Source: JBKECO01 sp047974745 (lineage in GTDB: Bacteria > Bacillota > Clostridia > Lachnospirales > Lachnospiraceae). From it: a DNA stretch of 64,000 nucleotides. The stretch is from the NCBI GenBank assembly GCA_047974745.1, contig JBKECO010000001.1, forward strand, positions 1 to 64,000. The letters run 5' to 3'. Both the position numbers and the translations under genes were made by a program. This document shows, piece by piece, positions 50,965 through 59,070 of this stretch. Position 1 is the stretch's first letter. Each line of letters starts with the position of its first letter. The notes under the pieces are model-generated. The model made no database searches and was not told the origin of the DNA. It worked only from the letters and a program-made list of their open reading frames with translations.

Positions 50965-52290
50965 TTATAAGTATTTCTGATCTACCATGGTCAATACTTC
51001 ATCCATCTTAATCATCTCTTCCCGCAGCTGTTCTTCTGTAATAATGAGTGCCGGATTTACGAAGAGCATATTTTCGTGGCTGTAGGTCATAAATCTCTTT
51101 TCTTTCAGACTTCCAAGTATACTGCCCATTATACCTTGCGTATCTTTTCCATAAGGTACAAGTGCTTCTCTTGTTTCTTTATCTTTTACCAGCTCGATGG
51201 CGGAAAAAAGTCCGATATAGCGAACATCACCTACACATGGATGCTTTACCTTTAACTCCTCCAGCAACTCTCCAAGGACTTTTCCTACCTTTTCTACATG
51301 TTCAAGAATCTTCATGTCCTGATAATATTGTACACAGGCAATTCCAGCTGCACATGCTAGAGGATGTCCACTATAGGTCAGTCCACAGGAAAGCAGATTT
51401 TCATCAAAGTATTCTGCGATCCTGCTGCATACTGCAACACCGCCCAATGGCACATAACCACAAGTAACTCCTTTTGCAAATGTAATCAAATCGGGCACGG
51501 CTCCAAAGTTCTCAAAAGCAAACATGGTTCCTGTTCTTCCCCAACCTGCCATGACTTCATCACAAATCATAACAATGCCATATTTATCACATAGGCTGCG
51601 GACACCTTTCATATATCCTTTTGGCGGAATAATGACTCCATTGCTGCCTGTGACGGTCTCCATTACAATTGCAGCAATACTATCTGATCCTTCATATAGG
51701 ATCTGCTCTTCTAATTTTGTAAGGTAATATTTTGTTGCCTCTTCTTCTGATGTAAATGGTATTGCCTCTCGATACAGATAGGGGTCGAAAAACTTAACAA
51801 AACCGGGAATTCCTGGCTCAAGCGCAAATCTTCTAGGCTCCCCTGTCAGGTTTCCTGCCCCAAAGGAGGATCCGTGATAGCTGCGGTACCGACTCATGAC
51901 TTTATTCCTGCCAGTAAACATCCTTGCAATTTTAATCGCATTCTCGTTTGCTTCTGCCCCTGCATTTGTAAAAAATATTTTTCCAAAGGTATCAGGTAAA
52001 AGATCGACAATCATTTTGGCAAGAACTGCCCGGGGCTCTGTTGCATAGCTTGGTGCAAGATAACAGTACTTATCCACCTGCGCTTTAATTGCTTCTGCGA
52101 TTTCTTTATTTCCAAATCCTACATTCAAATTGACCAGCTGGGCTGACATATCTGCATAACGATTTCCGTCATAATCATATACATAGATTCCTTCTGCCTT
52201 CTCGATCGCAATTGGATTTGTTGCCTTTTGTTTACTCCAGGACTGCAGTACATACTTCTTTGACAGTTCTTTTACTTCCTGACCATTCAT
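50965..52290 (-). CDS. class III (omega) aminotransferase, PLP-dependent
   Basis: 441 residues from the ATG at 52290 (MNGQEVKELSKKYVLQSWSK), with GAGGAG upstream. PLP motifs: FFTNAGAEANENAIKIAR, SYHGSSFGAGNLTG, ICDEVMAGWGRTG, and the Schiff-base lysine in LITFAKGVTCGYVPLGG. The closest functional types are beta-alanine:pyruvate and taurine:pyruvate transaminases. As the last nitrogen-removing step of the pathway it would turn beta-alanine into malonic semialdehyde. It is the first gene behind a consensus promoter and a leader with a terminator. Confidence 0.92.
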   Translation of the reverse strand: MNGQEVKELSKKYVLQSWSKQKATNPIAIEKAEGIYVYDYDGNRYADMSAQLVNLNVGFGNKEIAEAIKAQVDKYCYLAPSYATEPRAVLAKMIVDLLPDTFGKIFFTNAGAEANENAIKIARMFTGRNKVMSRYRSYHGSSFGAGNLTGEPRRFALEPGIPGFVKFFDPYLYREAIPFTSEEEATKYYLTKLEEQILYEGSDSIAAIVMETVTGSNGVIIPPKGYMKGVRSLCDKYGIVMICDEVMAGWGRTGTMFAFENFGAVPDLITFAKGVTCGYVPLGGVAVCSRIAEYFDENLLSCGLTYSGHPLACAAGIACVQYYQDMKILEHVEKVGKVLGELLEELKVKHPCVGDVRYIGLFSAIELVKDKETREALVPYGKDTQGIMGSILGSLKEKRFMTYSHENMLFVNPALIITEEQLREEMIKMDEVLTMVDQKYL

Positions 52291-52493
52291 AATCTTTCTC
52301 CTCATCTTCCAATATATCAAATGGAACTTCTCTCTTATGCGTATGATATAAAAAAGCCTGAAGTCTCTGCTTCAGGCTACATTGCCAATCACTTTCTTTA
52401 TGTTCTGGCACATCTAAACCAGAGTAAAAAATATCTGAATAACAAAATTATCAGTTTATTTGTGCACCAGCACATGTATGTTTGTTACTTGAT
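52291..52493 (-). promoter_or_regulatory. about 200-base 5' leader of the aminotransferase operon, candidate attenuator or riboswitch
   Basis: The leader runs from the predicted start of transcription near 52493 to the ATG at 52290 and holds no convincing coding frame. Seen on the minus strand: TGTGC/GCACA hairpin, an AT-rich CTGATAA/TTATTCAG hairpin, TCTGG/CCAGA hairpin, then the strong terminator at 52355-52378. A TTCAG stretch upstream could pair with CTGAA of the terminator arm, a weak antiterminator candidate. No T-box, purine or other familiar riboswitch consensus was recognised. Confidence 0.55.
52355..52378 (-). terminator. strong intrinsic terminator inside the aminotransferase leader
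   Basis: Perfect 9-base arms AGCCTGAAG/CTTCAGGCT, six-base loop, followed by six T on the minus strand. It lies between the consensus promoter (52500-52528) and the aminotransferase ATG, so it must be bypassed for expression. Confidence 0.9.
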
Positions 52494-52499
52494 GTTGGG

Positions 52500-52528
52500 A
52501 TTATATGCTGATGTTGAAATTCTGTCAA
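52500..52528 (-). promoter_or_regulatory. perfect consensus sigma-A promoter of the pyrimidine/hydantoin island
   Basis: Minus strand TTGACA (52528-52523), exactly 17 bases, TATAAT (52505-52500). Such a full match is rare and predicts a strong promoter, in line with control at the downstream terminator. Confidence 0.9.
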
Positions 52529-52837
52529 TACATTCTTTTATGGTATATTCCCTACTTATATCTAACTACTTCAATATCATTATTGTATAATTTTATACTC
52601 CTATTATTCTATTTATTGCCGATATGCATTTCTTAAATGCAGGAAGCTCCCGGGTCTCGACAGAATATATGACCCAGGAGTATTATTTATTAGGAATTAT
52701 ATTTCTTTTAAATCTTCGAACTATTTTATATTTCAAGAAACAAGGCGAGTATTTCATTCCTGACGGCATTATTCCATAAATATTTCAAAACATCTCATGC
52801 TACGGTTCTATAAATCGAAAATTCCCCTTTTCATAAA
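52529..52837. other. 309-base intergenic stretch without a gene
   Basis: AT-rich. It holds a 10-pair hairpin at 52647-52680 (CTCCTGGGTC/GACCCGGGAG on the minus strand, one G-U pair) and a small perfect GCATTT/AAATGC hairpin at 52626-52640. Both are downstream of the SdpI-family gene and may end or protect its transcript, although no good U-tract follows. Confidence 0.45.
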
Positions 52838-53218
52838 CTACATTCGTCTTGCACCATCCTGATCGAATTCCCGCTTTAGCGTTCTTTCCACTGGGATCAG
52901 TGTTAAAAATATGGCGATCATCTGAATAGTAACAAGGGCAATACTTAACATACCCAAAAAGGTGTCCCCAAGACCTTGTCCTATGAACAGCGCCAGGACA
53001 GTAATGAGTCCCAGAACGATTCCGCAGCCGATCCAGATCTTTCCGCACAGGCGGTTCGCAAACTCCCATGTGTCTTGATTCTTCATGCTGCGTTCTGTCC
53101 GATATCCATATATAATATTGATTGTTCTCGGTGGCCGCAGCGCCATAAGTAATCCAAAAATCAAAATGATGACTGGAATCAATAGATCGATCAACGCCAT
53201 AATTTGTATTTTTTCCAT
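52838..53218 (-). CDS. SdpI/YhfL-family small membrane protein
   Basis: 126 residues, GGAGG before the ATG at 53218. Three membrane helices (about 8-26, 60-80 and 88-110) and the SdpI-family motif IIYGYRTERSMKNQDTWEFA between the first two. SdpI of Bacillus gives immunity to the SdpC killing factor and works as a signalling receptor, but most family members are uncharacterised and no sdp-like toxin is near. It lies 45 bases after the beta-phosphoglucomutase gene. Confidence 0.82.
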   Translation of the reverse strand: MEKIQIMALIDLLIPVIILIFGLLMALRPPRTINIIYGYRTERSMKNQDTWEFANRLCGKIWIGCGIVLGLITVLALFIGQGLGDTFLGMLSIALVTIQMIAIFLTLIPVERTLKREFDQDGARRM

Positions 53219-53263
53219 GTGAACCTCCGCTACTTGCTGTACCGAATAATTGTATTACTTTTT

Positions 53264-53899
53264 CTAGTATTCTGCAATAGTCAGAAGTTCAGAGAAGCTG
53301 CCGATGGTATAGTCCGCTTTCTCACTACCCGCTGCATCGCCCATACCGACAGCCATCATATTCGCTGCTTTTGCGGCCTCGATACCGGCATAAGCATCTT
53401 CTACAACAATACAGTTCGTTGCAGATTCTCCCAAATAGATTCCGGCTTTTACAAATACTTCTGGATCTGGTTTGGAGTGTGTAATATTGGTTCCATCAGA
53501 AATTGCATCAAATAGATCTGTCAGCGCAACTTTTTCAAGAATGAATTTTGCATTTTTACTAGAGGAACCGATCGCCAGCTTGTGTCCACGTTTTCTCAGT
53601 TCTTCCAGTGTTTCACGGGTTTCCTTTGTTACGTCTGACGGGTTCATGTTTTCCAATAATTCACGATATCGATTGTTCTTTTGTTCCATCAGATCTTTCT
53701 TTTTTTCATCCGACAGAGTTTCGTCACATCGTTCCAAGATGATTTCAAGGCTCTCTGCCCTACTTACGCCACGCAGACGGTTGTTAATTTCTTCATCAAA
53801 ATAAATCCCTATCTCATCTGCTAACTGTTTCCATGCAAGATAGTGAAATTTATCGGTAAACACAATGACTCCGTCGAGATCAAATATCAATGCTTTCAT
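53264..53899 (-). CDS. pgmB: beta-phosphoglucomutase
   Basis: 211 residues. HAD-superfamily motif I FDLDGVI with nucleophile D7 and acid/base D9, the cap-domain sequence LRGVSRAESLEIIL typical of beta-PGM, motif II KLAIGSSSKNAKF, and motif III/IV KPDPEVFVKAG with VVEDAYAGIEAAKAA. Interconverts beta-glucose 1-phosphate and glucose 6-phosphate, usually after maltose, trehalose or kojibiose phosphorolysis. No phosphorylase gene is present in the window, so its partner must lie elsewhere. Confidence 0.92.
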   Translation of the reverse strand: MKALIFDLDGVIVFTDKFHYLAWKQLADEIGIYFDEEINNRLRGVSRAESLEIILERCDETLSDEKKKDLMEQKNNRYRELLENMNPSDVTKETRETLEELRKRGHKLAIGSSSKNAKFILEKVALTDLFDAISDGTNITHSKPDPEVFVKAGIYLGESATNCIVVEDAYAGIEAAKAANMMAVGMGDAAGSEKADYTIGSFSELLTIAEY

Positions 53900-53986
53900 T
53901 TCATTTCCTCACCTTCTGTGTATTGAAAAAACTTTAATTTAGCCTATGTCTGCGACAATATTTTCGCCATAATCTGAGTTTAACAG

Positions 53987-54020
53987 ATTAATCGTTTCTG
54001 TCAAATAGCAATTCACTCTC
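53987..54020. repeat. spaced direct repeat, copy 1
   Basis: 34 bases beginning ATTAATCGTTTCTGTC; 28 of 34 positions match copy 2 at 54317-54350. The copies are 330 bases apart in the same orientation. Confidence 0.7.
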
Positions 54021-54316
54021 GGATAATGTCAATTTACTTTAAGTTATTAGAATGTAAAGAATGTCCTTGTTTTGATTTTTTATTTCCTTATATTGTCTTT
54101 TGAGCAACTTCGGCATTGGACTTTTTAAAGCTCTTTTGCCCACTTATGTCCAAAAATAGGTGAAAAACCCTCTTCAAGTATGCTTATTCTAAGATATTTG
54201 AAGGCGTTTGGACTAAAATCCATTCGCAGCATGCCAGATTTTCCAAAATTCTGTCATTTTTGGATTTTCTCATTCAGTTTCCCACCTAAATTGTCCAAAG
54301 CCTGGGGAACAACTAA

Positions 54317-54350
54317 ATTAATTGTTACTATCAACTAGCAATTCGCTCCC
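54317..54350. repeat. spaced direct repeat, copy 2
   Basis: 34 bases beginning ATTAATTGTTACTATC; matches copy 1 at 28 of 34 positions and runs into the tandem repeat at 54338. Confidence 0.7.
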
Positions 54351-54413
54351 TGACCCTCTTATTGCAATTCATGCCTGACCCTTTTATAGCTATTCACGCC
54401 CTGACCTTTTTGA
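54338..54413. repeat. three-unit tandem repeat overlapping the rhamnosidase stop codon
   Basis: Units at 54338-54363, 54364-54388 and 54389-54413, each of the form GCAATTC followed by a CCTGACC core and a T-rich end. The third unit contains the rhamnosidase stop (54394-54396) and its last codons. A partial unit (GCAATTCACTC) occurs at 54008 inside copy 1 of the spaced repeat. Confidence 0.75.
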
Positions 54414-57204
54414 TCTCCTCGATTGCTTCATCCAGTTTCCCAGGATCAAATCCGAGAAAGCTCATGAAGGAGAGTTCCTTTAGAGATTTTGCTCCCATTT
54501 CTAGATCTCCAGAGGCAGCGATTCCGCCGATCGGTGGTACGAATTGAAATAGGATTCGCATTACTTCTTCGTTCTGACTGAGTCTGGAAAGGGTAGTGAA
54601 CTCATGGAAAGGTCTGGTGAAATCTGTGGTTGGCATATATTCAAAATCATACACACCTGCAGCAAGCTCTTTGATTTCCGCTCCGGGAAGGGTCAATTGC
54701 GCAGTAGCATCAAAAGGAATTTCAATGTGAACCGTAAGCATGCCGTCCTCTCGGATCCACCAGTTGCTGACATAGCTTCCAGCAGCAGAATCATACGTGC
54801 ATTCCAGCTTCCCAAGTCTGATATCCGGATTTGGTGCAATGACCGCCTTTTTAAATCCAGGAGTCAGCGGTCGTATTCCCGCACAATATCCATATACGAA
54901 CTCCATGACAGAACCATAGGCGTAGTGGTTCAGTGAATTCATGCCTGTGTCACTGATCGTGCCATCGGCAAGTACCGAATTCCATCGCTCCCAGATCGTT
55001 GTGGCGCCCAGATTCACGCTATATAGCCAGCTTGGGAATCCTTCTTTTAAAAGAAAATCATATGCCAGTTCGAATAAGCCGCACTCTGCCAGTACCGTGC
55101 AAAGCATCGGTGCTCCGACAAAACCGCATTTGATCTGATTGCAATCCATTTCCAGCCTTTTCTTAAATTGAGATATCGTCTTCTCTTTATCATAATACAC
55201 CCCAAATTTTAAGGCAATGACAAAGGCCGCCTGGGTATTGACAGCGAGTCTTCCGCTGGGCGTAAAATATTCATATAGAACAGCACTTCGTATCTTCGCT
55301 GACAGCTCTTTGTAATACTTCGCTTCATCCTCGTAGCCGAGTAACTCAGACATTTGCGATACGATCTGTGCAGATCTGAAGTAATACATACTCGAAATGT
55401 AGGAATCGTCTGTACTTCCTTTAAAGCTCGTAGGTAGCGGTCCATCCAGTGCGAGCCAGTCTCCAAAGGTAAATCCAAAGTCAAAAAGATATTTTTTGGG
55501 CTGACCCTTTTGAGCCGTACCTTCCCTTACACAGCGTTCTGCATCCTGCCTGTCAATATAATCGACCCAATCCTTCATGAAAGCATAGTTGCGTCTTACT
55601 TCTGTAGTATTGCCATAGAAGCGGTACAGTGTATCCGGTAAAAAGGTAGCAATGTCGCCCCACACACTGCTGCAATCGGTTTTATGACCAATGTTGGGAA
55701 GATAATTTGGAACTCCTCCATCCAGAATGAGTTGCTCCTCTCTTAAGTCTTGGATAAATTTATGAAAAAATGCTCTAGTATCCATATGGTAGCATGCTGT
55801 CGGTGCAAACACCTGGGCATCTCCTGTCCATCCCAGTCTTTCACTCCTCTGGGGGCAATCCGTGGGCATATCCAGAAAATTCGACTTTAGTCCCCAGACT
55901 GTATTTTCATACAACCGATTTACTTTCTTATTGCCAGTTGTCAAATAGCCGGTCCGATCCAGATCCGAGTAAAGAACGATTCCCTTAAAGTTCTCAGCTG
56001 CAATTTCTCCATTCCAGCCTGTCACCCGTACATACCGAAATCCAAAAAATGTAAAATGCGGCTCTACTCTTTCCTTTTCCCCATTGGATGTAAAAACGAA
56101 CTGAGAGATGGCATCTCGATAATTCTTATTGTAAAAATTGCCCTCCTGAAGTATTTCTCCAAAATCAAAAACCACCTTCGTCCCCTTTGGCAGATCTGAG
56201 TCGAACTGTATGATTCCGGCAAAATTTTGTCCAAAATCCAGCACCGTCTCTCCTGCAGGTGTCAGGATGACTTCTTTCACTGTCAGGATCTCTTTTCTAA
56301 AAATCGGTATACTGACCCGGTCTGTTAAGACTTCCTTTTTTAGATTTCTTGTTTCCTCTGTGCGGGACTCCTCAGTGACTACTACCACAGGCTTTCTCGG
56401 ATTATCCTGTTCACTCCATAAAAGTCTGTTGTAGATCTCACCGAGATAAATTCCGGAATCCTCAATATCTGAGCCATAATAATGCCAGCTTCCATCGGAA
56501 CAGATGAGCTGCTTATCTCCGTTCTCATATTCAATATGAATTTCGGAAATCATCGCCATCCTGCTTCCATAAATGTTCGACTGCAGTTCCAGCCCAAAGG
56601 TGCCCATATACCAGCCTTTTCCAAGGGTGATCTGAATCCTGTTCTCCGCTTGCAGGAAGGAAGTCAGGTCAAAGGTAAGCGCTTGTATCGAATGCTCATA
56701 ATTATTCAGATAAGGCTTTAGATATTCCTCACTGATTTTACTTCCATTGACTCTGACTTCAAAAAGCCCGACGCCAGTCATGTACATTCGCGCTCTTGCT
56801 ATCTTATCTCCAGCTGTGAACAGCTTTTCAAAAATCGGATGATAGTTGTCCTGCTCATCCATAGTGATCCAGTCCGCCTCCCATGTTTCCTTCATTTTTC
56901 CCGTCTCAAAAAAATGAATGGCACTGACAGCGGTCTCCCCATTCTCATCTGTTACTGAGATCCGGTAGAAATAGCGAGACCTCGGCTCAGGCTTGATACC
57001 GAGATCGACTCCTGTCGACAACAGATCCCTGCCTTCCAGCTTCAAAAAGACACTTGAAAAGTCTTCCTCCCGGCTCAATTCAATAACGGCATTCTCCTGC
57101 TTTTTGCCAGAAGCATCCTTCACCTTCCAGGAGCAGATCCAATCGTCAAAATGATACCCGATCGGATTTTTTATCCCATTAATTCTGACATTTGTGATTT
57201 TCAT
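54394..57204 (-). CDS. GH78 alpha-L-rhamnosidase
   Basis: 936 residues, with the multi-domain GH78 layout: N-terminal beta-sandwich domains (1-about 310), a Bac_rhamnosid-type accessory domain, an (alpha/alpha)6 catalytic barrel (about 420-770) and a C-terminal beta domain. The catalytic region DCPQRSERLGWTGDAQVF is diagnostic, and ATTIWERWNSV holds the conserved glutamate. No signal peptide, so it is cytoplasmic and acts on imported rhamnosides. About 80 residues after GVYDFEYMP form an extra helical C-terminal segment. It follows the GH3 gene by 16 bases. Expected substrates are plant rhamnosides such as flavonoid rutinosides or rhamnogalacturonan fragments. Confidence 0.92.
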   Translation of the reverse strand: MKITNVRINGIKNPIGYHFDDWICSWKVKDASGKKQENAVIELSREEDFSSVFLKLEGRDLLSTGVDLGIKPEPRSRYFYRISVTDENGETAVSAIHFFETGKMKETWEADWITMDEQDNYHPIFEKLFTAGDKIARARMYMTGVGLFEVRVNGSKISEEYLKPYLNNYEHSIQALTFDLTSFLQAENRIQITLGKGWYMGTFGLELQSNIYGSRMAMISEIHIEYENGDKQLICSDGSWHYYGSDIEDSGIYLGEIYNRLLWSEQDNPRKPVVVVTEESRTEETRNLKKEVLTDRVSIPIFRKEILTVKEVILTPAGETVLDFGQNFAGIIQFDSDLPKGTKVVFDFGEILQEGNFYNKNYRDAISQFVFTSNGEKERVEPHFTFFGFRYVRVTGWNGEIAAENFKGIVLYSDLDRTGYLTTGNKKVNRLYENTVWGLKSNFLDMPTDCPQRSERLGWTGDAQVFAPTACYHMDTRAFFHKFIQDLREEQLILDGGVPNYLPNIGHKTDCSSVWGDIATFLPDTLYRFYGNTTEVRRNYAFMKDWVDYIDRQDAERCVREGTAQKGQPKKYLFDFGFTFGDWLALDGPLPTSFKGSTDDSYISSMYYFRSAQIVSQMSELLGYEDEAKYYKELSAKIRSAVLYEYFTPSGRLAVNTQAAFVIALKFGVYYDKEKTISQFKKRLEMDCNQIKCGFVGAPMLCTVLAECGLFELAYDFLLKEGFPSWLYSVNLGATTIWERWNSVLADGTISDTGMNSLNHYAYGSVMEFVYGYCAGIRPLTPGFKKAVIAPNPDIRLGKLECTYDSAAGSYVSNWWIREDGMLTVHIEIPFDATAQLTLPGAEIKELAAGVYDFEYMPTTDFTRPFHEFTTLSRLSQNEEVMRILFQFVPPIGGIAASGDLEMGAKSLKELSFMSFLGFDPGKLDEAIEEIKKVRA

Positions 57205-57220
57205 ACTAGCTCTCCTTACT

Positions 57221-58906
57221 CTATTGTCTTAGATCCTCTCGTCCGCAGAAGGGATCGATGGGTGAGTTTCCTTTGAATTGACTTTTTCCCAGAAGTTTAT
57301 CCACAGCTGCCTCGATCACAAAGTCTGAATTACAGTATCCATTCACAAATGTTTTCACCATTGGGGCATCTAATAGATGATAAGGGTTTCCAACACTTAC
57401 AAAAAGAGTGGGAATCTCATGCACCATCCACGGCATATTATTGCCTAGTCCGAACATCGTGTGCCAGCTGATTCGAGCCGTCGTTTTATTGGAGGCTGTT
57501 TCAACGTTGGCAACATAGAAAATCAGATCATATTTCGAGCGAAGTCCCGTCACTGAGTCATGCATGACCTCGAATCCTTCTTTTTGATATACTGTGACTT
57601 CAAATCCATTTTTTTCAAGCTGCTTTTTCATCGAGGCAGTCACACGCTCATTTGATGCGTAGTCTCCCAGGATCTCTAGCAGAATACGTCTGTGTGAATT
57701 TATATTGATTGGCAACAGTGACTGGGTATCCTTCACCAGAGTTACTCCCAGATCTGCACACTCCTTCGCCCATCTGACATGCTCTTCATTCGAAAGTATA
57801 GTCAGGGCATCTTTTTGGGGGACAAGTGTTCCATTGGCTTGCTTTTCTGGTAATTTTAGGGCTGCTTTCATGGCCAGAATGCGAAGTACGGCTTCTTCAA
57901 GTCTCTGTTCTGATAAGATACCCTTTTCATAGCCTTCCATCATAAAACGGACATCTTCTTCAAAGTTTCGATTGAATAAAAAGATATCACATCCACATTC
58001 AATGCTCATTGGCACCGCAGTCGCACGGTCCATAGCAGCACAAAATCCCACCATTGGTGTTGCATCGGTGGTAATCAATCCATTAAATCCCATTTTTTCC
58101 CGAAGAAGCCTTGTCAGAAGGTTCTTTGAAAGAGTCGCTGGCAGCGCCTTGTCTTTACAATTTCCAAAAAAAGCTTCGTAGGATGGCAGTGCAATATGCG
58201 CAGCCATAACAGAAAGTGTACCTTCTTTGATCATGTTTGCATAAATACTGCCATAGGTCTCATCCCATTCATCACAGGAAAGTGTGTTGATACTTGTCAG
58301 TAAGTGTTGATCTCGTTCATCTACACCATCTCCCGGAAAATGCTTCACGCTGGCAGCCACCCCTGACTCTTGCGCAGCACGAACATAGGCACTTCCCATC
58401 CCTTTGACACGTTCCACATCATCACCGAAGGTGCGGACATTTGTGATCGGATTGTGATAGTTATAGTCCAGATCGACCACTGGGGCAAAGGACCAGTTCA
58501 CACCTACTGCAGCTCCCTCTGTACAGCTTACTTTTCCAAGCTGGTATGCTTTTTCCATATCTCCGGTAGCTGCCACCAACATCTCTCTTCCAAAGTAAGT
58601 ACCCTCGGCTGCGGATCCATTTCCGCCATATTCCAGATTTGATGCGATCAGAAGGGGTATTTTAGAATTTCCCTGCAGAATTTCCTGCGCCTGTCGGATT
58701 TCTTCTCCGGGACCTTCTCTGTACAAAATTCCGCCGATCTTTGTTGTCTGTACAAATTCTTTCAGCTCTGCTTCTTCCTTGGTAAAAACGATTGGGCAGA
58801 ACAGCTGCCCGATTTTTTCTTCTATTGCCATTCCCTTGTAGGTATCTTCGACCCATTTGATTTGTTCCTCATCAAGGTAGAAAGGATTTTCACTATACTT
58901 AATCAT
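57221..58906 (-). CDS. GH3-family glycoside hydrolase
   Basis: 561 residues without signal peptide. TIM barrel (about 1-350) with SVKHFPGDGVDERDQHLLTS, carrying the His/Asp region typical of the NagZ-like branch, and a nucleophile-type aspartate in GLITTDATPMVGFC. A C-terminal alpha/beta domain follows (about 385-540). NagZ-like proteins remove beta-N-acetylhexosamine, but other members hydrolyse beta-glucosides or xylosides. As the partner of a rhamnosidase it more likely releases a second sugar from a plant glycoside. First gene of the minus-strand operon behind the operator-like repeats at 58945. Confidence 0.88.
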   Translation of the reverse strand: MIKYSENPFYLDEEQIKWVEDTYKGMAIEEKIGQLFCPIVFTKEEAELKEFVQTTKIGGILYREGPGEEIRQAQEILQGNSKIPLLIASNLEYGGNGSAAEGTYFGREMLVAATGDMEKAYQLGKVSCTEGAAVGVNWSFAPVVDLDYNYHNPITNVRTFGDDVERVKGMGSAYVRAAQESGVAASVKHFPGDGVDERDQHLLTSINTLSCDEWDETYGSIYANMIKEGTLSVMAAHIALPSYEAFFGNCKDKALPATLSKNLLTRLLREKMGFNGLITTDATPMVGFCAAMDRATAVPMSIECGCDIFLFNRNFEEDVRFMMEGYEKGILSEQRLEEAVLRILAMKAALKLPEKQANGTLVPQKDALTILSNEEHVRWAKECADLGVTLVKDTQSLLPININSHRRILLEILGDYASNERVTASMKKQLEKNGFEVTVYQKEGFEVMHDSVTGLRSKYDLIFYVANVETASNKTTARISWHTMFGLGNNMPWMVHEIPTLFVSVGNPYHLLDAPMVKTFVNGYCNSDFVIEAAVDKLLGKSQFKGNSPIDPFCGREDLRQ

Positions 58907-58944
58907 CAGTATCTCCTTTATGATCTGTATATTTTGAACTATTG

Positions 58945-58979
58945 TCTCTAAAGTGGCGTCTTAGAGATATGAACTCTAA
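58945..58979. promoter_or_regulatory. operator-like repeats between the GH3 and AraC genes
   Basis: Three half-sites CTCTAA (58945), TTAGAG (58960-58965) and CTCTAA (58973-58978) form overlapping inverted repeats; the right-hand pair is a 7-base palindrome arm (CTTAGAG/CTCTAAG, seven-base gap). They lie in the 164-base divergent region and may bind the neighbouring AraC protein. Confidence 0.55.
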
Positions 58980-59006
58980 GGCATTAACGGATCCACCATC
59001 TATACA

Positions 59007-59035
59007 TTGATGGAACGTTTTGCAATTGCTATAAT
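59007..59035 (+). promoter_or_regulatory. promoter of the AraC regulator gene
   Basis: TTGATG at 59007-59012, 17-base spacer, TATAAT at 59030-59035. Transcription would start near 59042, 29 bases before the ATG at 59071. Confidence 0.78.
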
Positions 59036-59070
59036 GAGTTATAGCCAAATGGTTTCAAATTGGAGGTAAT

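Larger units (their letters stand above)
53900..54393. other. 494-base repeat-containing gap between pgmB and the rhamnosidase gene
   Basis: No gene found. It has a pair of spaced direct repeats (53987-54020 and 54317-54350), part of a three-unit tandem repeat at the rhamnosidase end, and several copies of TTTGGAC in both orientations (near 54115, 54149, 54208, 54292). The make-up suggests a decayed mobile element end or an unclassified intergenic repeat. Confidence 0.6.

Noticed and set aside
52291..52493. T-box or purine riboswitch in the aminotransferase leader
   Set aside because: No T-box AGGGTGGNACCGCG motif and no purine riboswitch three-way junction could be found in the leader.
52321..52590. 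An 89-codon plus-strand frame upstream of the aminotransferase gene
   Set aside because: It runs across a terminator hairpin and a consensus promoter on the opposite strand, has no ribosome binding site and reads as AT-rich random hydrophobic sequence.
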